From Spirodela intermedia (taxonomy: Eukaryota; Streptophyta; Magnoliopsida; Alismatales; Araceae), in assembly GCA_902729315.2 (NCBI GenBank), contig LR746276.1, positions 1,412,669-1,476,668 of the forward strand: a DNA stretch of 64,000 bases. The letters run 5' to 3'. Made by a program: the position numbers and the translations under genes. Positions within the stretch are counted from its first letter, which is position 1. Each line of letters begins with the position of its first letter. Of this stretch, positions 9,031 to 21,021 are shown piece after piece. The notes under the pieces were generated by a model that was given only the letters and a program-made list of their open reading frames with translations, did no database searches and was not told the DNA's origin.

Positions 9031-10419
9031 ATACCACACAGAGGGCTCCATTTCGGCAAGCATCTATACCTATGGCTATGGCTAACGACACATGTTTGGA
9101 GCCCCAGCCTCAGCTTGTCCACACACTAAGCTATCATATCCAGACTTGGCTGATTTCCCTTCCATACTCATAAAATAATGAGAATAATAAGTGATGGGCC
9201 TAGCTAGACTTCTAAACAATGCGCTACCTTTCAGCTAAAAGATGAATGTGATGTAGGAAAAAGGGGAAAAAAATAGAAAAAAAAAACAAAAAAGTCTCAC
9301 AGTCTCCATCAACCATGCTGTGGAACCTTTTGCATAGATTAATATATTTATTTCTTATGATCATTATACCTCTCTAGACGTGTTGATAAAATCATACTAA
9401 TCGTATTTTTGGTAAATATAAAACCAAAACCATTGTCACAAATTCACTCAATCTAATTGACATCTCTTTGATTTTTGGTTATACTAACTTCATAGTGCTT
9501 GTTGTTAATAAATGGTTAACATATAGTCCTCTCCTAGATTGATATTGACTTTTTCCTTGATTCATGTGGGCACTTATTATTATATTTATAGTTCAAAAAG
9601 GTTTATTTCCTTACATCTTAAACTAGCTTAGTATTTACTTGTTCCATCTCACATATCAACCTTCCAATCGATTCCCACTTTTTATGTTCAATCATTCTCA
9701 ATTAAGGTGGCCAAATATTAATGGATATGCTTAAATTTGGCTGATTTGTTGACAATATATATTATTAGTACTGTAACTTGTCTATCCATCCCAACTACCA
9801 CGCCTTTGACTTCTTTATGCTCATTGACTCTACAAGCTTAGCTTTGCAAACACACAAGTAGTCAAGTCAATAAGGACGACAAAATTAAGCCCAATCTGAT
9901 CCAACAACCATGACTTTTCTAGATTGACTGCCTAAATGTCTTCAGTTGAAAGATCACATAATTGGTTGGCTACTAATTCATTGACAACATTCAGTCCTAA
10001 CAACCATGACCTCTACTCCTCTACATTGACCAGCTCAACGATGAACACATATTAATCAACGTGGGCTCCAAGATTTCGATCAATCTAATAATAACCCAAT
10101 TCATTTGATTTATTGATAATTTTAGAAAAAGACTGAATTCAATCTATGAGTCAAGTTCTAACAACTACAACTTGTTTACATTAATCGGGTCATACTACTT
10201 ATGTTCAATGTGCACATGAATTGGTTGGTTTTGTCCAATATGTGACCCAATTTTGACTGATTCCTTGCCGAATTTAGACCAATTATTTAAACATGTGGAT
10301 CAGACTCTTGACTTCCATGACCCTTACATTACTGTTTTAAGATCACATCATGACGTGGACTCCTATTTCCTGAAGATTCTACCACTTCTAACCTCTTCAT
10401 CACAGCCACTACATACATA
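9031..10419. other. AT-rich intergenic DNA with weak periodic motifs
   Basis: No gene is seen. From about 9480 to 10340 motifs like CAACCATGAC and a following (T)CTA-ATTGAC recur roughly every 100-150 bp (for example near 9907, 10009 and 10315). That suggests a very degraded tandem array, by eye only. Confidence 0.35.
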
Positions 10420-10832
10420 TTGAATTTCCCGTTATATTGGATTCTCATTGATTCTCCCTTTCTATTTGTATGTGGACGAGGGAAGCTGCCCACAAGAGTT
10501 GACGAGGAGCCCGGGACTTTTCAGTCAAGAGTGGGCTGGGTCCCTCCTCATCCCCTGCGGGTGGGCCCAGGCACCGCCGGCGTCGATGGAGAGGGAGTGG
10601 GGCCCACACGGCGGACCGTGTCGCGGCGATGATGATGGAATGGGGCCCAATTGCCTCATTTGGGCCGCCTCTGAGTTTCTTTACGTCCCGAATTATCGCT
10701 GAGGAGTCCTCCACGTATCGTCGACTCTCTCGTGTAGCCGCCCGCCGCCGGCCACCTCCCTTCCCCCGCCTCCCCCACAAATAGCGCCGCCCGCCTGCGA
10801 GCAGCGCCCATCGGCATGCCGGCGAAGCTCTA

Positions 10833-10848
10833 GGTCTCTCTCTGTCTC

Positions 10849-10921
<73 letters not shown>
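10833..10921 (+). repeat. Compound CT/GTCT microsatellite in the PRS leader region
   Basis: A run of CTCT and GTCT units (six or more consecutive GTCT, then about 20 CT) within a GC-rich region before the PRS start codon at 11072. A G-rich purine stretch (10937-11040) follows it, giving a pyrimidine-then-purine switch. It is probably transcribed as 5'UTR, since no intron acceptor is evident between it and the ATG. Confidence 0.8.
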
Positions 10922-10924
<3 letters not shown>

Positions 10925-11071
10925 TTCTCGTTATCCGGGAGGGAGGGGAGGGGGGATAAGGGGGGGCGGGGGGGAGGGGTGGAGACGAGAAGGGAGTAGA
11001 AGGTGGGGAGGGAAGGCGAAGGATAAGGATAAGAAGTGGAGGGATTAGAAGGAGGATAAAGGGTTTCGTCA

Positions 11072-14000
11072 ATGGCTCTATCTGCACCGTCTTCTTCATC
11101 ATCTCCGCGGTTGTACTCGTCTGCGGCTTCCGGTCGGCTTCTTCTCTCCGGGAGATGTGGTGGGTTCCCGGAGAACACCCGCCGGGTGGTTTCCGCTGCT
11201 CGGCATGGTGTGGTAAGTTTTTTTTTCCTGCCTTTTCTTCTGCTTTTTCTCTGATACTGCCCTCGCCGCTCCTCGAATGGATTTCCTTTTTTTTATATAT
11301 ATATATTATTATTACTATTTTTCTGAGATGCAAGGCCGCGTTAGATTTCGTAGTAGCAATTTCTATTGGGACGAAGGTGAGAAAGACACTCTTAAATCAA
11401 GTAGCCCTTAATGTGTTGTCCTTGGTGCAGAAATGTCAATTGGTCGAGCCCCTGAAGTTTTCTAATGGAGCTCCGCCATGCATTCCCATTCTTAATGATC
11501 GGATGATACCAGGTCTGCTGACCCCCAGGCAGCTGCAAGGTGCGGAAGGTGGTAGTGACAAGAGGCTACGAATCTTCTCTGGCACCGCCAATCCTGTACT
11601 TGCTCAGGTAATTTCTGGTTCAATGTAATGGTCTCGGTTGAGGTATGCAAGAGCTTTACAGTTATCAGGTGGCCTTATTGTCTCGAATATATTTTTTTCT
11701 GTAACATTAGCCAGCGTTTGGTTTCATTTTTGTTCTTGGTTTTGACTGATATCGAGATGCTGTTCTTCAATTAGAATCTTTAATCGGCCTTTCCATAATT
11801 ATCCTCTTTTTTTTTTTTCCTTTTCTGATGAACCTGTGGTTTCTTTTCATGCTGGAGAAACAGTCCAACTTATCGTCATAACTTTTTTGGCATGTTGTTA
11901 GTTGTTTTTCTCAGAAATTTTCATTCACCAGCTGTGTATCCATGATGCATCAGAAATTTTTGATTCCATGCATACGTTATATATCTGTTACATGTATTGT
12001 AAGCAAAAGGTTAATAGATATCTTTCACAAGTTATGTTGCCCCAAAGCCCTTTTTTTTCTATTTTGAATCCAAGAAATTTTTAGTCTTTGAAAGTGATGT
12101 AATTTGACTAGTTTCATTGTTTTTCTGCAGGAAATCGCATGCTACCTGGGTTTGAACCTTGGGAAAATCAATATAAAAAGGTTTGCAGATGGTGAGATCT
12201 ATGTTCAGCTGCAAGAAAGTGTAAGAGGATGTGATGTTTTCCTTGTTCAGCCGACATGTCCGCCAGCAAATGAGAATCTCATGGAGCTTCTGATAATGAT
12301 TGATGCGTGTCGCAGAGCATCTGCCAAGAATATTACAGCTGTTATTCCATACTTTGGTTATGCTAGGGCTGACAGGAAGGTAATTAATTCTCTTCTAATG
12401 GAATAAACCAGTTTGATTTCTTCGGTGATGGAGGGTTTGTCTGATGATTTTGTAAATATGATATCATCTATAGTGTAAGGCGTCAAGGTGACCAAGTAGA
12501 GTGACGTAGTGGCATACTGCCTTGCTGCTTCACTATCAACTTTCATGGTGTGCTATTTGGCAAAATCACCTTGTGGAAAGTGGCTCTTATTCACCCTAAT
12601 TTCGGCGTGAACACTTTCTGGATTCCTTGAGAATACTCCTATTTACCTATGAATGGGAATATCTGGAGGCCCACTACACCTCAGGTCGTCTGGTGCCAGA
12701 AGTATTAATTGAACATATTTATATTGGATTGTGCTTGAGCTGTCACTGTTTCTTCCACTTTTACTAATAGATTTCTGATGAGCCCGAGTTCAGGAAGCAT
12801 TGATTATCCCTCTTCCCAAAATATATCCAAATTCCCTCAACCTTTTCTTCTCTCTACAACGTGTCTCATGGGCGCTTTGTCTGTTTCTGTGAACATAATG
12901 AACGGTCGGGATTCGACATGCTAAATGCTCTATGTTTTCCTCTATTTCTACTAAGCCAAAAAATAAAAATAAATTTGACGGCATGAAAGCAGGGCAGCGT
13001 ACCATTCTTCATCACTGGTCCACTCTGTTGCCCTTGTGACAATGCTGTATAAGGTTGTGGTTGGTCTTTTTTTCTGTTTCCTCTTCACCTAGAGAGGCTG
13101 GGGTAGTGTTATTGTTTATGAAATGCTGCTGGCGTTGTGGAGTTGAATATCTCATCAGCAGGATAGTTGACCCTTGTGAAGGTAATAGGCAGGGTTTAGA
13201 ATTATCTCCAACGTTGACTTGCCGGGTGACTAATATGGAAATCCTGGCCTTTTTTATGATAGATATCATCAGTTTATTCTCAATTTATTATTCCTCTGTA
13301 TCTTGTGCCGTACTCTCTTCCCTTGATTATTATTCCTCCGTAGCTTGTGCTTGCCAACTGAAAATGTTGAATTTCAAAAAGCTATCCTCGAATGTGTTCA
13401 TTTGCTCATGATGTCACCATGAATTTCTTTCTTTTAGACTCAAGGGCGGGAATCTATTGCTGCGAAACTTGTGGCAAACTTGATTACTGAAGCTGGTGCA
13501 AATCGTGTACTCGCTTGCGATCTCCATTCTGGACAGTCCATGGGATATTTTGATATTCCAGTGGACCACGTCTATGGACAGGTAATTAATTACCTTTTAC
13601 TGATTTGGGTCTGTTTTTGTATATTTTTTTTAATGCATGAAAAAGGAGAATGCGTTGACTTTCTCGTGTTCGCTCTCTTGTTTTTCGGTTTTTAGTCACC
13701 ATGATCGTAATTCTCTCTATATTCCTGCAGCCCGTGATACTTGATTACCTGGCGAGCAAGACTATTTGTTCAGATGAGCTGGTAGTGGTCTCACCGGATG
13801 TTGGGGGCGTTGCAAGAGCTAGAGCCTTTGCCAAAAAGCTATCTGATGCGCCACTGGCTATTGTGGATAAACGACGCCATGGTCACAATGTTGCTGAGGT
13901 TGGGCTTTAATATTAAAGCACGAATTCATATGATTTAGTTCATTTTCAATGAATTATTTACTTTCCTAACTATGCAATAGTGGATATAAAATTGAAGTAT

Positions 14001-15376
14001 AATTTTCTCCTGCTTCCCGAAGAAGACGCCCAGGACCTGTCTCAGGCAGTGATAACTCCACAATTTTTTCTAGAGAACATTGCATGCCCTTTTTCCGTTT
14101 TATTAGACATACCCTGGAACCAGACCAAGATGATGACGGGAATTTAATTTTTGACATCGAAATTGGTCTGATTGAAAGTCATCTGGTTTCAAATACAGTT
14201 GACACCATGGAGTGGTCAATTTATTAAAGAGATAAATATGTTGTGTTATTTAGTACTTATGTGTATTATATTTCTATATCTTGGTTGTGGATTCACACCA
14301 TGTAATATATTCTGCTCGTGCAGGTCATGAATCTTATAGGGGATGTGAAGGGGAAGGTGGCCGTTATGTTGGATGATATGATTGACACAGCAGGTGAACT
14401 TTTATATCTGATTCGAGGAATTATACTGCTTTAAAGTTGAAGTTTAATGGGTGTTTATATTTATCTTGATCCATTCGGCTGGGTGAATGTCATATCTTGC
14501 ATTTTATTCGATATGGATATGATCTTCGTCTTCATGGTGTATTGGTTGCCATTTTTGACTTTGAGTTTCTATTGAAAAGTCAACGTCTTCTTGTTGGTGG
14601 GTCAGGAACAATTGCCAAGGGTGCAGCCCTGTTGCATCAAGAAGGAGCAAGGGAAGTCTACGCATGCAGCACTCACGCTGTGTTCAGGTAAAGTGGCATC
14701 TGATGGATGGATTCCTTCACTTCCCCAGTGATATCCTCATTATTTTTTTTCACCTGCCAGTTTCATGATCATGAATCATGATTTAATCTTGGGAGCAAAC
14801 ATGTAGATTAGTTTGGGGAGAATATGTATGATACATTGATTTTTCATAGCATCAGCTATGAAAAATGCAGAAAAGCCAGCCTTTTCACTGCATCAGTGAT
14901 TTATTATATCTTAATTTTTGATTACATCAGTGATTTCTTATGAAATATTGTTCAATCTTGGTTTTTTTTCATGGGGATTAACAGAGCCAATCCCATATCA
15001 TGATCATTCATTTATTTTTTTATTCGTCATATGTATATATTCTGAAGAAATAAATAGTAATTTCTAATTTTTTCTTTTTTTCCAAGAGTTTTCAGTCGCT
15101 TGCAAGATGGAAAAAAAAAAAAATTCTTTTTCCTCGTTTTCAGTATCCGGCCGTTGACCATAAACCTTTCTGCTCCCTTTTGCTTCCTCTGGCAGCCCCC
15201 CGGCTATCGAACGGCTGTCCAGCGGCCTCTTCCAGGAGGTGATCATCACCAACACCATTCCGGTGTCCGAGGAGAACTACTTCCCCCAGTTGACCGTCCT
15301 CTCCGTGGCCAACCTTCTTGGGGAGACCATCTGGCGCGTTCACGATGACTGCTCCGTGAGCAGCATCTTCCAGTGA
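11072..15376 (+). CDS. PRS: Ribose-phosphate pyrophosphokinase, probably plastid-targeted, 8 exons
   Basis: Exons: 11072-11212, 11431-11607, 12131-12379, 13438-13581, 13731-13898, 14324-14393, 14606-14687, 15196-15376. All introns are GT-AG and the frame is kept, giving 403 residues. The enzyme transfers pyrophosphate from ATP to ribose 5-phosphate, making PRPP for nucleotide, histidine and tryptophan synthesis. Visible hallmarks are RFADGE (123-128), YARADRK with [10 protein letters not shown] around residues 183-200, the DLHSGQ motif (217-222) and the PRPP loop DDMIDTAGT (310-318), so both phosphoribosyltransferase lobes are complete. Residues 1 to about 47 (exon 1) are Ser/Ala/Arg-rich with few acids, typical of a chloroplast transit peptide; this is why I infer a plastid isoform. 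AATAAA-like signals lie near 15413-15421. The paralogue number (PRS1 or PRS2 type) is not decided. Confidence 0.93.
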
Positions 15377-15788
15377 CCGTAGGATCTCTTCTCTCTCTTC
15401 AATCTGATGTAAAAATAAAATAAAAATCGTCCCATACCCTCAAATGTCTTTTTATAGGTTTCGATATTATTCTATTTATGTCTAGGGAGTCTTGAATGTG
15501 GGTCCCCCCTCCCTGCTCGGTCTCCATTTATTCACCATTCAAGTCGTTGACTGATTTTATTTTCTGATCATGGTTCTTGGTCAGGCTCTTTAGATTTTAT
15601 TTTTCTTTCTCCCCTCCAAGATTTTGGTCTCAAAAGATGTTTGAATCTATTTTGTACGGGTTGACCTTCTTTTTCTTTATTTTATTGGGACCAATCTAAT
15701 GACCCAGTTGACATGCTGCAATATTTGATCTTGCCCCTGTGATGTTGACTTCATGGATCTTAGCTCTGTTTCATATATATATATATAC

Positions 15789-15867
<79 letters not shown>

Positions 15868-16260
15868 ATTTTAATGAAATTAGGTCAATGAAAAATTACT
15901 AGGGTAATTTTCATCAGCAATTTGCTTTAAATTTATCAAAAATGAGCGACTACCCATGTGGGTCTAGCGTTGACTTGTGATCTTGATCTCATATTTGATA
16001 TAAATATTATATTATCTTAACTACGGTAGCAGCTTGAACTCGAAATAAGTACAATAAAATGTAGATTATATTAAATCCATTTTTTAAATAATAATATGAA
16101 TTAATAAACCTATTTTATGGCGCCGATTTTATGTACATGAGGCCTTCGTGGAAAATTCAGGGGACTTATATTATTTATAAAAATTAGTCCAAGTTATTGG
16201 ATCGTCCCATGGCTCGGCCGAGTCGCCAGCCGAGTTTCTTTAGGACAGTGACCGAGTGGA
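15377..16260. other. PRS 3' flank and AT-rich spacer with a long GA microsatellite
   Basis: No gene is seen. A TA run (about 15773-15787) leads into about 38 perfect GA units (15790-15866), the longest dinucleotide array of the window. Arrays of this length are usually polymorphic between individuals. Confidence 0.8.
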
Positions 16261-18006
16261 AGCGGGCGAGTCTGTGGGGAGTCGCTGTTGACGGACATAA
16301 CTAGCGCACCGCATCACGACGCCCATCCGTCCGTGGAACACACCGTGGCGGATCCGCTAGGGTTTCCTCGTCGGAGCACGGTGCTCAGCGCCTCACACCG
16401 GGCTCCTCCTCCTGGCCCCCTCGTGCGACAGCTTCCCCTCGTCCTCGTCAGGCATGAAAAGGTTTCCCTCTCTTCCTCCGTTCCACAGTGTGTACTCTCG
16501 AGCTTCTTCTTCTTCACCCTCTTCTTCCGCCTTTCCTGGGGATATGTTTCTTCTTCCTCTTCTTCGCCGTCACTTTTTATCACTTCGTCTGTGCTTATTC
16601 TTGTATCAGTGTGTTGCGTTTTTTTGGACCGAACAGCGGAACCCGCTCTGCTCCCCAATTTTTCGGGGAGTGCGGGGTACGAAGGGATTTTGGGCGATGC
16701 CACTCGAGGGCGCTCATCTCCGTTCGCTATCTGTGCTCATGTACTGAATTTTTCCATCTTCGATGGGGTAGGTGTCGGCGACGATGGGAGATTCCGAGCA
16801 ATGTGGCGGTCTCAGTCATGGCTTCTCTGTCCACTGATTAGCCTGGTCGCGAACCACTCTCATGGTCTCCGCGGGGACGAACCACGGCATGCCCTTGGTT
16901 CTACTACGGAAATCCGTCGCCATTTCTGGTACCTTTCCCTCTTTAATTTTGTGCGAGAAAATTCTCTATCTTCTGAGAAATTAAATATTCAAAATACTTT
17001 GCGTTGGGGTCGAGGGTTTGGATCAACGTGGTGAGGATTGTGATGCTGGTCCGGGACATTTTATGGAACACCTGGAATGCATGTTATGATGCGTCGTCCT
17101 CCCCGGCTAGCCCCTTGCCTACCCCAGCTTCACCATGAACATCTCTGGAATCCTCCATTGCAGCTATCCCCTGAATCTCCATTGCAGTTCCCAAATATCA
17201 ACTACATAAATTGCAGGAGACTGTTAGCCTCTTGACACCAATTCCTCATGGTCAAACTTGATCGAGCAAGGCATGTGAAGGGCTCGCACTTCAGATATAC
17301 AGAAACCTGCACACATAACTATCTATCATATACATTTCGAACAGGAGCAAGATACATTTTCTAAATATCTGTCGATGTTTTGTTGTCTATTTTCTCATAA
17401 ATTCATTTATTTATTCCAAATGATGACGTAGATGAACTCATTCAAGGATGAGAGCGTTCAAGAAGCGCATTATAGTTGTCAAAGGAGGCTGTTGGTGCAG
17501 TCATGTAGACGACACTCTTGCTCACTGATATTCGATACTTTGCAGTAGATAAAAAGCTATGTTTAGAACAAGCAAGGGTCTCAGTCCCTTGTAACTGCAG
17601 AAACTAGACCGAAGATGGTAAGCTCTTGGTCTCCGAGTCCTGGGTTGCAGTGTAGTTCATATAGGAGAGTAGCTCCCAGTCCCAGCTTATTTTCCACTAT
17701 CCTGCGTTCAATTTATTTTTTCATGATAGCTTGGAATTAATTCAGTTTGCCGTTGGCTTTTTGACGCTTGTGATAAAATACACATACTCTGCCCACTATG
17801 CTCGCTGATGGTATCCTTCTGATGATTGCCCTTTGTTTAATTCCTTCTGATAATTAAATTAAACTGCCTGCAATGCTTATATAAAGAAAAAAAATCTGAT
17901 GTTAAATTCTATGCATGAGATTCTTTGCCGCATGTTGTTTTTGCATCATTTCTTCTCTTCTTCCCCCCCTCTTAGATTCTCGCTAGTTGCATTGAAGACC
18001 AATCCA
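16261..18006 (+). other. Upstream/leader region of the FAR1-related gene
   Basis: A GC-rich start (16261-16460, with AGGGTTT at 16359-16365) looks like a non-coding first exon with a possible donor after GAAAAG near 16462. Further AT-rich sequence follows up to a good acceptor (TTCCCCCCCTCTTAG, 17961-17975) just before the coding start. The long frame across 16288-17034 has no ATG at its left end and no recognisable domain, so I treat it as leader/intron sequence. The exact leader exons cannot be fixed from sequence. Confidence 0.4.
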
Positions 18007-20304
18007 ATGGAGGGTACTGAGCAATTACACGAAGTTTCTCATCTGGGGAGCGGTGTGGACCATCGGGCTGATTTCGCCAAGGAGACTGTCATCGATGACT
18101 CCATGGTAGGATACAATACGCTGCTGGACAGAGGATCTGCCAATGGCTCGCTGCCTCAGACAGATGCATCTGATCGGGGAAACCGGAACCATGCCATCCC
18201 CGACCCGGCTGTTGGCATGGCCTTTGACTCCGAGAGGGCTGCCTTTGAGTACTACAACCAATATGCGAGGAAGGTCGGGTTCAGCGTCCGGTGGGACTGC
18301 AAGACTGTGAGCAGGAAGACGGGCTTGACGATTGCAAGGCTGTTCGTGTGCAGCAAGCAGGGCTACCGTGGAGACGGGAAGATCCGGGACCTGTTCGCCA
18401 AGTACCACCGGGAGGACACGAGGTGTGGCTGCCCGGCCTTCATGAAGATCAAGCTGGCGGCCGATGACAGATTCCACATCTCCGACTGCAACACGGCCCA
18501 CAATCACGAGCTCGCCACCCCGCACTACGTGCACATGCTGCGGTCGCAGAGGCCCCGGTTGGGCAGTGGTGGCGCCCAGGGCTCAGCATCTGGAAAGAGG
18601 AAGAGGAGGAAGAAGGACCCAGTGGCGGGGGCAGCAGACGATGGCGGCGGCGACAGCGAGGGGTTGGGGATGGAGGCGGCAGCCATGTCCCAGAGCATGA
18701 GCCAGCAGGCGGTGGACAGCAATGATGATGGGATGATGCAGCAGCTGCAGGTGGACTGCCGGAATTACTTGCCGACAAGGAGGATGACGGGGCTGCAGAA
18801 GTTTGACGGCCATGGGCTGCTGGAGTACTTCAGGAACAAGCAGGCGCAGGACCCGTTTCTGTTCTATTCGTTCCAGTTTGACGTGGAGGAGCAGATCACT
18901 AACATCTTCTGGGCTGATCGGAGGATGAGGGTTGACTTCAACCATTTTGGGGACGTCATCTGCTTCGACACCACCTACAAGATGAACGACTACGGGCGGC
19001 CGCTGGCGCTGTTCCTGGGGGTCAACCACCACAAGCAGCTGACCGTCTTCGGGGTCGCCCTGCTGTACGACGAGACCGTTGACTCCTTCAGGTGGGTCTT
19101 CAGGACCCTGCTGGAGGCCATGGGGGGGAGGATGCCGGTCACCCTCCTCACCGACGAGGGTGAGGCAATCGCGGCCGCGGCGGCGGCGGAGCTCCCCTAC
19201 GCCGCCCACCGGCTCTGTGTGTGGCACCTCTATCAGTGGGCGCTGAAGAACCTGGGCCACATCTTCAGCGGCGCCAAGAGCTTCGACGACGACCTCGGCA
19301 AGTGCCTGTTCGACTGCGAGCTGGAGGCGGACTTGTTCGAGGCCTGGAATGCCATGCTGGTGAAGTACTCCCTCTTTGAGAACGCCTGGTTGCAGCAGAA
19401 GTTCGACGAGCGGGAGCGGTGGGCGGCGGCATACGGGCGGAGCACCTTCTGCGCCGACATCCGGAGCTCGCAGCGGGCCGAGTCGTTGACCAGGGAGCTC
19501 CGGAGCTGCCTCCAACTCCCCGGCGGTGGCGGCGGCGGCGGTGACGGCGGCGTCCTCCGCTTCTTCGCCCGCTTCGAGCGATTCCTGGAGGGTAAGCGCC
19601 GCCAGGAGCTGGAGGCGAACTTCAGGATGACGCAGAGTCAACCCTACGTGCCTCCGGTGAGCATCATCAAGCACGCCGCCCGGGTCTACACCTCCTCCGT
19701 CTTTTACATGTTCATGGCGGAGTACGTCGTCGGGCTGGAGTGCCTCATCAAGAACGAGGAAGTCAACGGGCAGGTCAGGGTTCTGACCGTGGAGGACGGG
19801 CGGCGCCACGAGTACCTGGTGCGGGTTGACTTGCACGAGCAGGTCTTCGGTTGCAGCTGCCAGAGGTTCGAGTTCGCCGGCGTCCTCTGCGGGCACGTTC
19901 TGGCTTGCATCACCGACGACTTGAGGGTCATCCCCGATCGGTACGTGCTCAAGCGGTGGACCCGGGCCGCCGGCGGCGCCGGCGAGCCGCCCTCCGGCGA
20001 GACCACTCCGCCCCCTCCTCATCTCCATTCCCGGCGGTACGATCTCCTCGTCCGGGGCTTCGTCCCCGCCCTGTTGAAGGCCGCCGGTGACGAGGACCTG
20101 TACAACTGCGCCGTGAGGCACCGGCTGGCGATGGAGGAGGAGATGGGTAGGATCGCTGGAGAGAAGGCCCCCTCCTCTGCTTCTGCTTCTGCTGCTGCCG
20201 CCGCCCCCGCTCCGGGGAGCAGCCTCTACGTGGAGCCCCAGCCAAGGAACATAGCCGGCGAGATCTCCGGCGAAGGCAGCGAGCAGGCCATCTGGGTCGT
20301 CTGA
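18007..20304 (+). CDS. FRS: FAR1-RELATED SEQUENCE (FRS/FHY3-type) transposase-derived factor
   Basis: Encodes 765 residues in one exon. From N to C: an acidic lead; a FAR1 DNA-binding domain (about 70-178, with the Cys/His zinc-binding residues of RCGCPAF and AHNHEL); a basic nuclear signal KRKRRKK (197-203); a MULE transposase core with CFDTTY (D321), LLTDEG (D383) and CxxH (C404, H407); and a SWIM zinc finger CSC-x9-CGH (C616, C618, C628, H630). This is the architecture of FHY3/FAR1-type nuclear factors, domesticated Mutator-like transposases that regulate light and development genes. The ATG at 18007 is preferred over the longer frame from 17899 because a strong acceptor ends at 17975, so the upstream 36 codons fall in an intron. 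Gly- and Ala-rich runs (508-515, 727-738) follow the high GC. No terminal inverted repeats were found, so it is not a mobile copy. Confidence 0.9.
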   Translation: MEGTEQLHEVSHLGSGVDHRADFAKETVIDDSMVGYNTLLDRGSANGSLPQTDASDRGNRNHAIPDPAVGMAFDSERAAFEYYNQYARKVGFSVRWDCKTVSRKTGLTIARLFVCSKQGYRGDGKIRDLFAKYHREDTRCGCPAFMKIKLAADDRFHISDCNTAHNHELATPHYVHMLRSQRPRLGSGGAQGSASGKRKRRKKDPVAGAADDGGGDSEGLGMEAAAMSQSMSQQAVDSNDDGMMQQLQVDCRNYLPTRRMTGLQKFDGHGLLEYFRNKQAQDPFLFYSFQFDVEEQITNIFWADRRMRVDFNHFGDVICFDTTYKMNDYGRPLALFLGVNHHKQLTVFGVALLYDETVDSFRWVFRTLLEAMGGRMPVTLLTDEGEAIAAAAAAELPYAAHRLCVWHLYQWALKNLGHIFSGAKSFDDDLGKCLFDCELEADLFEAWNAMLVKYSLFENAWLQQKFDERERWAAAYGRSTFCADIRSSQRAESLTRELRSCLQLPGGGGGGGDGGVLRFFARFERFLEGKRRQELEANFRMTQSQPYVPPVSIIKHAARVYTSSVFYMFMAEYVVGLECLIKNEEVNGQVRVLTVEDGRRHEYLVRVDLHEQVFGCSCQRFEFAGVLCGHVLACITDDLRVIPDRYVLKRWTRAAGGAGEPPSGETTPPPPHLHSRRYDLLVRGFVPALLKAAGDEDLYNCAVRHRLAMEEEMGRIAGEKAPSSASASAAAAAPAPGSSLYVEPQPRNIAGEISGEGSEQAIWVV

Positions 20305-20898
20305 TCTCCTCTCTCTCTCTCTTCTTGTTCCCTGTAAATAAATGCTTAGAAGTCTGAAGTACAGCTGCGGACGAACGGGGCTCCATCGTCTTCGTCATTT
20401 GCCTGATACCCGGTTGGATTAGCTTTATGACTGTGCGGGCCACTGCCGCGGCGATAGTTTCCGTGCTCCTAGCCCTCCCTACCCCCATGAAAAACCTGAA
20501 GCTTCCGTGCTCCTGTTACTGGATGATAGCAATGACCACTCACCTCTCTCTAAATAGTTTCAGATTATAGAAACCACGGATCTGCTGCTAATCTCTTCGT
20601 TGCTAACATCCGCTTTGAGGTTTAGGGTTTTCTGAAGATGCCCGTCAAGCACAGATCGATCTATTTCTCCGGGGAAGACAACGATGCGGATTTTATGAAA
20701 CAAGGAGGGTTTTCGATGTTATTGCTTTTCGGGCCTTAAAATATTCTTAATTGTAAGGGTAGGAACATTGTAAGGGTATGTAAACAATTTAATAAAATCA
20801 GGGATTTTTTGGGTATGGAATTAGCAATGAATCTCATGTCCACGGTGCGGGTATATCTAAGCTTTTTAAAACTATGGGGGTGATGTGCTTTGAAGATG
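20305..20898. other. FRS 3'UTR and spacer
   Basis: An AAATAAA signal lies at 20335-20341, 31 bp after the stop. No gene is seen in the rest. Confidence 0.55.
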
Positions 20899-21000
20899 TT
20901 CCCACTGACATGCCCTAGCGCCACCACGGCGGCGCCGCCCCACCCACCGCCCGCTTCTCCGGGATTCAAGAAGCCGCCGGCAGAGCGTGGAAGGTGCTGA
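20899..21000 (+). other. Upstream ORF or cryptic first exon of the DnaJ-type gene
   Basis: An ATG at 20899 opens a 33-codon Pro/Ala-rich, Lys/Arg-containing frame that ends at TGA 20998-21000, in the same phase as the downstream start at 21022. If a short 69-bp intron were removed (donor 20994, acceptor ending 21062), the frame would join to residue RAEASSDG with an N-terminus suited to a transit peptide. The intron would be at the lower size limit for plants. Both readings are inferences. Confidence 0.35.
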
Positions 21001-21021
21001 GAACGAGTCGACAACATCTGG

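Noticed and set aside
16288-17034. 248-codon open frame upstream of the FRS gene
   Set aside because: It starts at TTG, not ATG; it has no recognisable domain and a Ser/Phe/Leu-rich CT-driven composition, and it lies where leader exons and introns of the FRS gene are expected.
18583-20121. 512-codon minus-strand frame
   Set aside because: Exact antisense shadow of the GC-rich FRS coding sequence; its His/Val/Leu/Gly composition mirrors the codons of the plus strand.
18007-20304. FRS gene as an active Mutator-like transposon
   Set aside because: Intact FAR1-MULE-SWIM architecture with a leader intron acceptor but no terminal inverted repeats or target duplication around it; fits a domesticated gene.
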